Below the pieces are notes generated by a model. The model made no database searches. It saw nothing but the letters and a program-made list of their open reading frames with translations, and was not told where the DNA came from. 9,433 nt of DNA from Bacteroidales bacterium (GTDB taxonomy: Bacteria; Bacteroidota; Bacteroidia; Bacteroidales; Muribaculaceae). Shown here in pieces: positions 7,557-9,433 of the stretch (position 1 is its first letter; the number at the start of each line of letters is the position of its first letter). A program made the position numbers and the translations under genes. The stretch lies in assembly GCA_900767075.1 (NCBI GenBank), contig CAAFXX010000546.1, positions 1-9,433 of the forward strand, written 5' to 3'.

Positions 7557-8903
7557 TCAGACAGCGGATTCAAGGAGGGTAAGGAGGAAGTTCTGACCGG
7601 AGTCGGAGCTGAGGGTCTTTATCTCGATTTTAACGGAGCCGTCGTCGGGAACAAGCATGAAAGAGAAGCTTTTCAGCTTGGCGTTGCCTGTACCCATCAT
7701 ATTGCCGTCGATGACCATGCCGGCTGCCGCGCCCTTGAAGAGCGGGGCTGCTTCAGCAGTGGAGAGGGATCCTGTCGGAGTGCCCTTCGAGAGGAACAGC
7801 GCCTTGCCGTTGAGATTGGTGCTGAAGCCGAAGGAATTGAGCATCTGCTGGAGTCCGAGTGTATTCTCGCCGGTGGTGGAAAGCCTCCCGGACACGCCAC
7901 CCTTGTCATCGGAGACAATCACGCATGTCCCGTCGAGACAGCCGAGCAGCCGGGCGTATTCCTTCATCATGGATACGCTGTTCTCGCCGGCGTCTTTCTG
8001 GAATTTGGCTATAGCCTTCTTAGATATGGCGGCGGCGATCACCATCGAGCCGGAAACATTGGCGTCGGCAATCGTCTTGGTGTCAACCTTTTCAAGAGGA
8101 TAGAGGAACTTGGCGGCCTTCCCTTTGGAATTGAGTACGCTGAGCTCGGTCTCGAATTCACCCTTGTCGAAATCGGCGGTGAAATTCAGGCTCTGGGCGT
8201 CGGCGAATAGAGCCTCGACAGCCATACGCGTCATGGCTTTCTGCGAGAAGCCGGCGGGCGAGGCGTTGATGAGCGCGGCGGCGTTAGCCCAGCCTGCAAT
8301 ATCGTGCCCGGTATCGGCAAGGCTTTCTATGCCCGAGACCGAAAGAATGCTCTGGCTCTGGTCAAGGCCCGTGAAGCGTTTCACGATATTCGGCTCGATT
8401 GAATTTCTGTGGGAAAGGCGGATCCAGAAGCGGTTGCCGTCGACTGCGGTGTTGCCGCAGCTTTCCACACCGTCGGCTGTTGTGAATTTCTCACCCGATT
8501 CACTTTCGACCATTGTCTTGAAAGCCTCGGGATCGGCAAGGTTGCCGTGGGCGTAGACATCCATTCCCTCCATAAATATAATGGCGCATGAGAGGTCGAC
8601 GCCCGATTTACCGTCGAGCAAGGCTTTGAGGCGCTCCGCCTTCTTGGGGTCGGAGACTTCGGCGATAGCCTCGGAGAGTTGTTTCGACGGGTCGACTTTG
8701 GCGCCGTCGACCTTGGAGCCTGTATCGTCGATGATAGCCTTGATATTGATCACGGCGACCATCGAGGCGTCGGAAGGCACGGTGGCGAGCAGTCCGCGGG
8801 CATCTGCCGCTTCATTTTTCGTACACGACGGCAGCAATGCCGTGAAGAGCACCGCGATGGCGCATATTGCGAGGAATCCCGCGCTATTCAAAGTCTTTTT
8901 CAT
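7557..8903 (-). CDS. DUF4836-like lipoprotein
   Basis: This 448-residue protein starts with a lipoprotein signal: MKK, a hydrophobic stretch (about 9-24), then LLPSC with the lipidated cysteine at 27. The mature protein opens with ARGLLATVPSDASMVAVINIKAIIDDTG (about 35-62), a pattern typical of Bacteroidales DUF4836-family lipoproteins ('P.DA..V..in...l'), and continues as a mixed alpha/beta protein with repeated short strand-forming motifs (SGSMVIAAAIS about 284-294, GKALFLSKGTP about 366-376). No catalytic motif is recognised. The function of the family is unknown; it is expected on the outer membrane or in the periplasm. The residues after Cys27 (TKNEAAD) do not form a strong acidic surface-export signal. 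It is probably first in a unit with the ABC pair, so a substrate or accessory role for that transporter is possible but unproven. Confidence 0.75.
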   Translation of the reverse strand: MKKTLNSAGFLAICAIAVLFTALLPSCTKNEAADARGLLATVPSDASMVAVINIKAIIDDTGSKVDGAKVDPSKQLSEAIAEVSDPKKAERLKALLDGKSGVDLSCAIIFMEGMDVYAHGNLADPEAFKTMVESESGEKFTTADGVESCGNTAVDGNRFWIRLSHRNSIEPNIVKRFTGLDQSQSILSVSGIESLADTGHDIAGWANAAALINASPAGFSQKAMTRMAVEALFADAQSLNFTADFDKGEFETELSVLNSKGKAAKFLYPLEKVDTKTIADANVSGSMVIAAAISKKAIAKFQKDAGENSVSMMKEYARLLGCLDGTCVIVSDDKGGVSGRLSTTGENTLGLQQMLNSFGFSTNLNGKALFLSKGTPTGSLSTAEAAPLFKGAAAGMVIDGNMMGTGNAKLKSFSFMLVPDDGSVKIEIKTLSSDSGQNFLLTLLESAV

Positions 8904-8926
8904 AATAGTATGACGGTTAAATTGCC

Positions 8927-8934
8927 CAAAATTA
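8927..8934 (-). promoter_or_regulatory. Probable -7 element of the lipoprotein-ABC unit
   Basis: On the minus strand the sequence is TAATTTTG, an exact match to TAnnTTTG, 23 bases before the ATG at 8903. No TTTG is found 19-21 bases upstream; that position holds GC-containing sequence followed by a T-tract, so this is a half-supported promoter with a short leader. Confidence 0.4.
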
Positions 8935-8973
8935 ACTAAAAAAAATCAGATAGCGCTGACAGTGACTTAAAAT

Positions 8974-9004
8974 TTTGCTATGTTGGTAAAATTGGCTAAC
9001 TTTG
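8974..9004 (+). promoter_or_regulatory. Bacteroidota-type promoter for the aminotransferase
   Basis: TTTG (8974-8977) is followed after 19 bases by TAACTTTG (8997-9004), an exact fit to the Bacteroidales -33/-7 consensus. Transcription would begin near 9010, giving a leader of about 40 A/T-rich bases before the ATG at 9053. Confidence 0.75.
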
Positions 9005-9052
9005 CCGTATTAGAAAAACTTCAATAATTTCCTAATAAAAAATTGATAAACC

Positions 9053-9433
9053 ATGGGAATAATTTCAGACAGAGTGAACAGACTGGCGGTATCCGCCACG
9101 CTTGCGATGTCGCAGAAGAGTGCTGAACTTCGTGCTCAGGGCGTCGATGTAATCAATATGTCGGTGGGAGAACCCGATTTCGATACCCCCGAGTTTATAA
9201 AGGATGCCGCCAAGCGCGCCATCGATGAGAATTATTCCCGCTATACCCAGGTGCCTGGCTATATGTCGCTGCGAGAGGCCGTGTGCGACAAACTGCGTTC
9301 AGAAAACGGCATGAATTTCACTCCACAGTGTGTCGTTGTGGGCAACGGCGCCAAGCAGGAGCTTGCCAATGCCCTGCTTGCCACTGTCAATCCCGGCGAC
9401 GAGGTGGTGATTCCTGTTCCGGCATGGGTCAGC
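9053..9433 (+). CDS. Class I PLP-dependent aminotransferase, aspartate aminotransferase-like (partial, 5' end)
   Basis: The first 127 codons are in the window and the frame runs off the right edge. The protein begins MGIISDRVNRLAVSATLAMSQ, then SVGEPDFDTPEFIK (37-50), YTQVPGYMSLREA (64-76) and GNGAKQ (97-102, which helps bind the cofactor phosphate), ending PGDEVVIPVPAW. This order and wording match bacterial class I-gamma aspartate aminotransferases, usually about 395-400 residues, so about a third is visible. They transfer the amino group of aspartate to 2-oxoglutarate in the cytoplasm; specificity cannot be settled here because the catalytic lysine and substrate arginines lie downstream. 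The start is fixed by the homologous N-terminus and a consensus promoter about 50 bases upstream. It is transcribed away from the lipoprotein gene. Confidence 0.93.
   Translation, partial: MGIISDRVNRLAVSATLAMSQKSAELRAQGVDVINMSVGEPDFDTPEFIKDAAKRAIDENYSRYTQVPGYMSLREAVCDKLRSENGMNFTPQCVVVGNGAKQELANALLATVNPGDEVVIPVPAWVS

Noticed and set aside
7278..8210. A 310-codon open frame on the plus strand across the ATPase and lipoprotein genes
   Set aside because: It is antisense to two well-supported genes, crosses their boundary and shows no recognisable domain; long antisense frames are common in GC-rich coding sequence.
1..9433. CRISPR array, tRNA, rRNA, insertion sequence or integrase
   Set aside because: No regularly spaced direct repeats, no tRNA cloverleaf or rRNA-like segments, and no transposase or recombinase frame were seen by eye.

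Overview
The window looks like part of a Bacteroidota (order Bacteroidales) chromosome. Three things support this: a C-terminal type IX secretion (T9SS) sorting domain, upstream regions carrying the Bacteroidales promoter pattern TTTG-N19-TAnnTTTG rather than sigma-70 boxes, and a lipoprotein resembling the Bacteroidales DUF4836 family. The fairly GC-rich coding sequence would suit a gut lineage such as Muribaculaceae, but that family-level placement is inference.

Layout, left to right: (1) 1-2820, minus strand, the N-terminal 940 residues of a large secreted protein with an SpvB/TcaC-type N-terminal domain and Asp-rich FG-GAP/VCBS-like repeats; its C-terminus lies outside the window. (2) 2888-5392, minus, an 834-residue T9SS-exported surface protein with LamG-like and DUF8202-like regions, just upstream of gene 1 and probably cotranscribed with it. 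(3) 5393-5612, a regulatory gap with a good promoter, an inverted repeat and a leader that may contain a seven-codon upstream ORF. (4) 5613-7444, minus, an ABC transporter pair (FtsX/MacB-like permease and its ATPase) overlapping by ATGA. (5) 7557-8903, minus, a DUF4836-like lipoprotein. (6) 8904-9052, a divergent promoter region. (7) 9053 to the end, plus, the first 127 residues of a class I aminotransferase resembling aspartate aminotransferase. Every intergenic gap is shorter than 300 bases.

The minus-strand genes form two probable transcription units. One is lipoprotein -> ATPase -> permease, possibly an envelope or lipoprotein-handling system. The other is T9SS surface protein -> SpvB-like protein, a two-gene surface or secreted module. 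The second is the most interesting part: SpvB/TcaC N-terminal domains belong to Tc-toxin and RHS polymorphic-toxin architectures, and here one is paired with a T9SS-anchored protein. Whether it really is a toxin depends on the missing C-terminus. The aminotransferase is ordinary metabolism.
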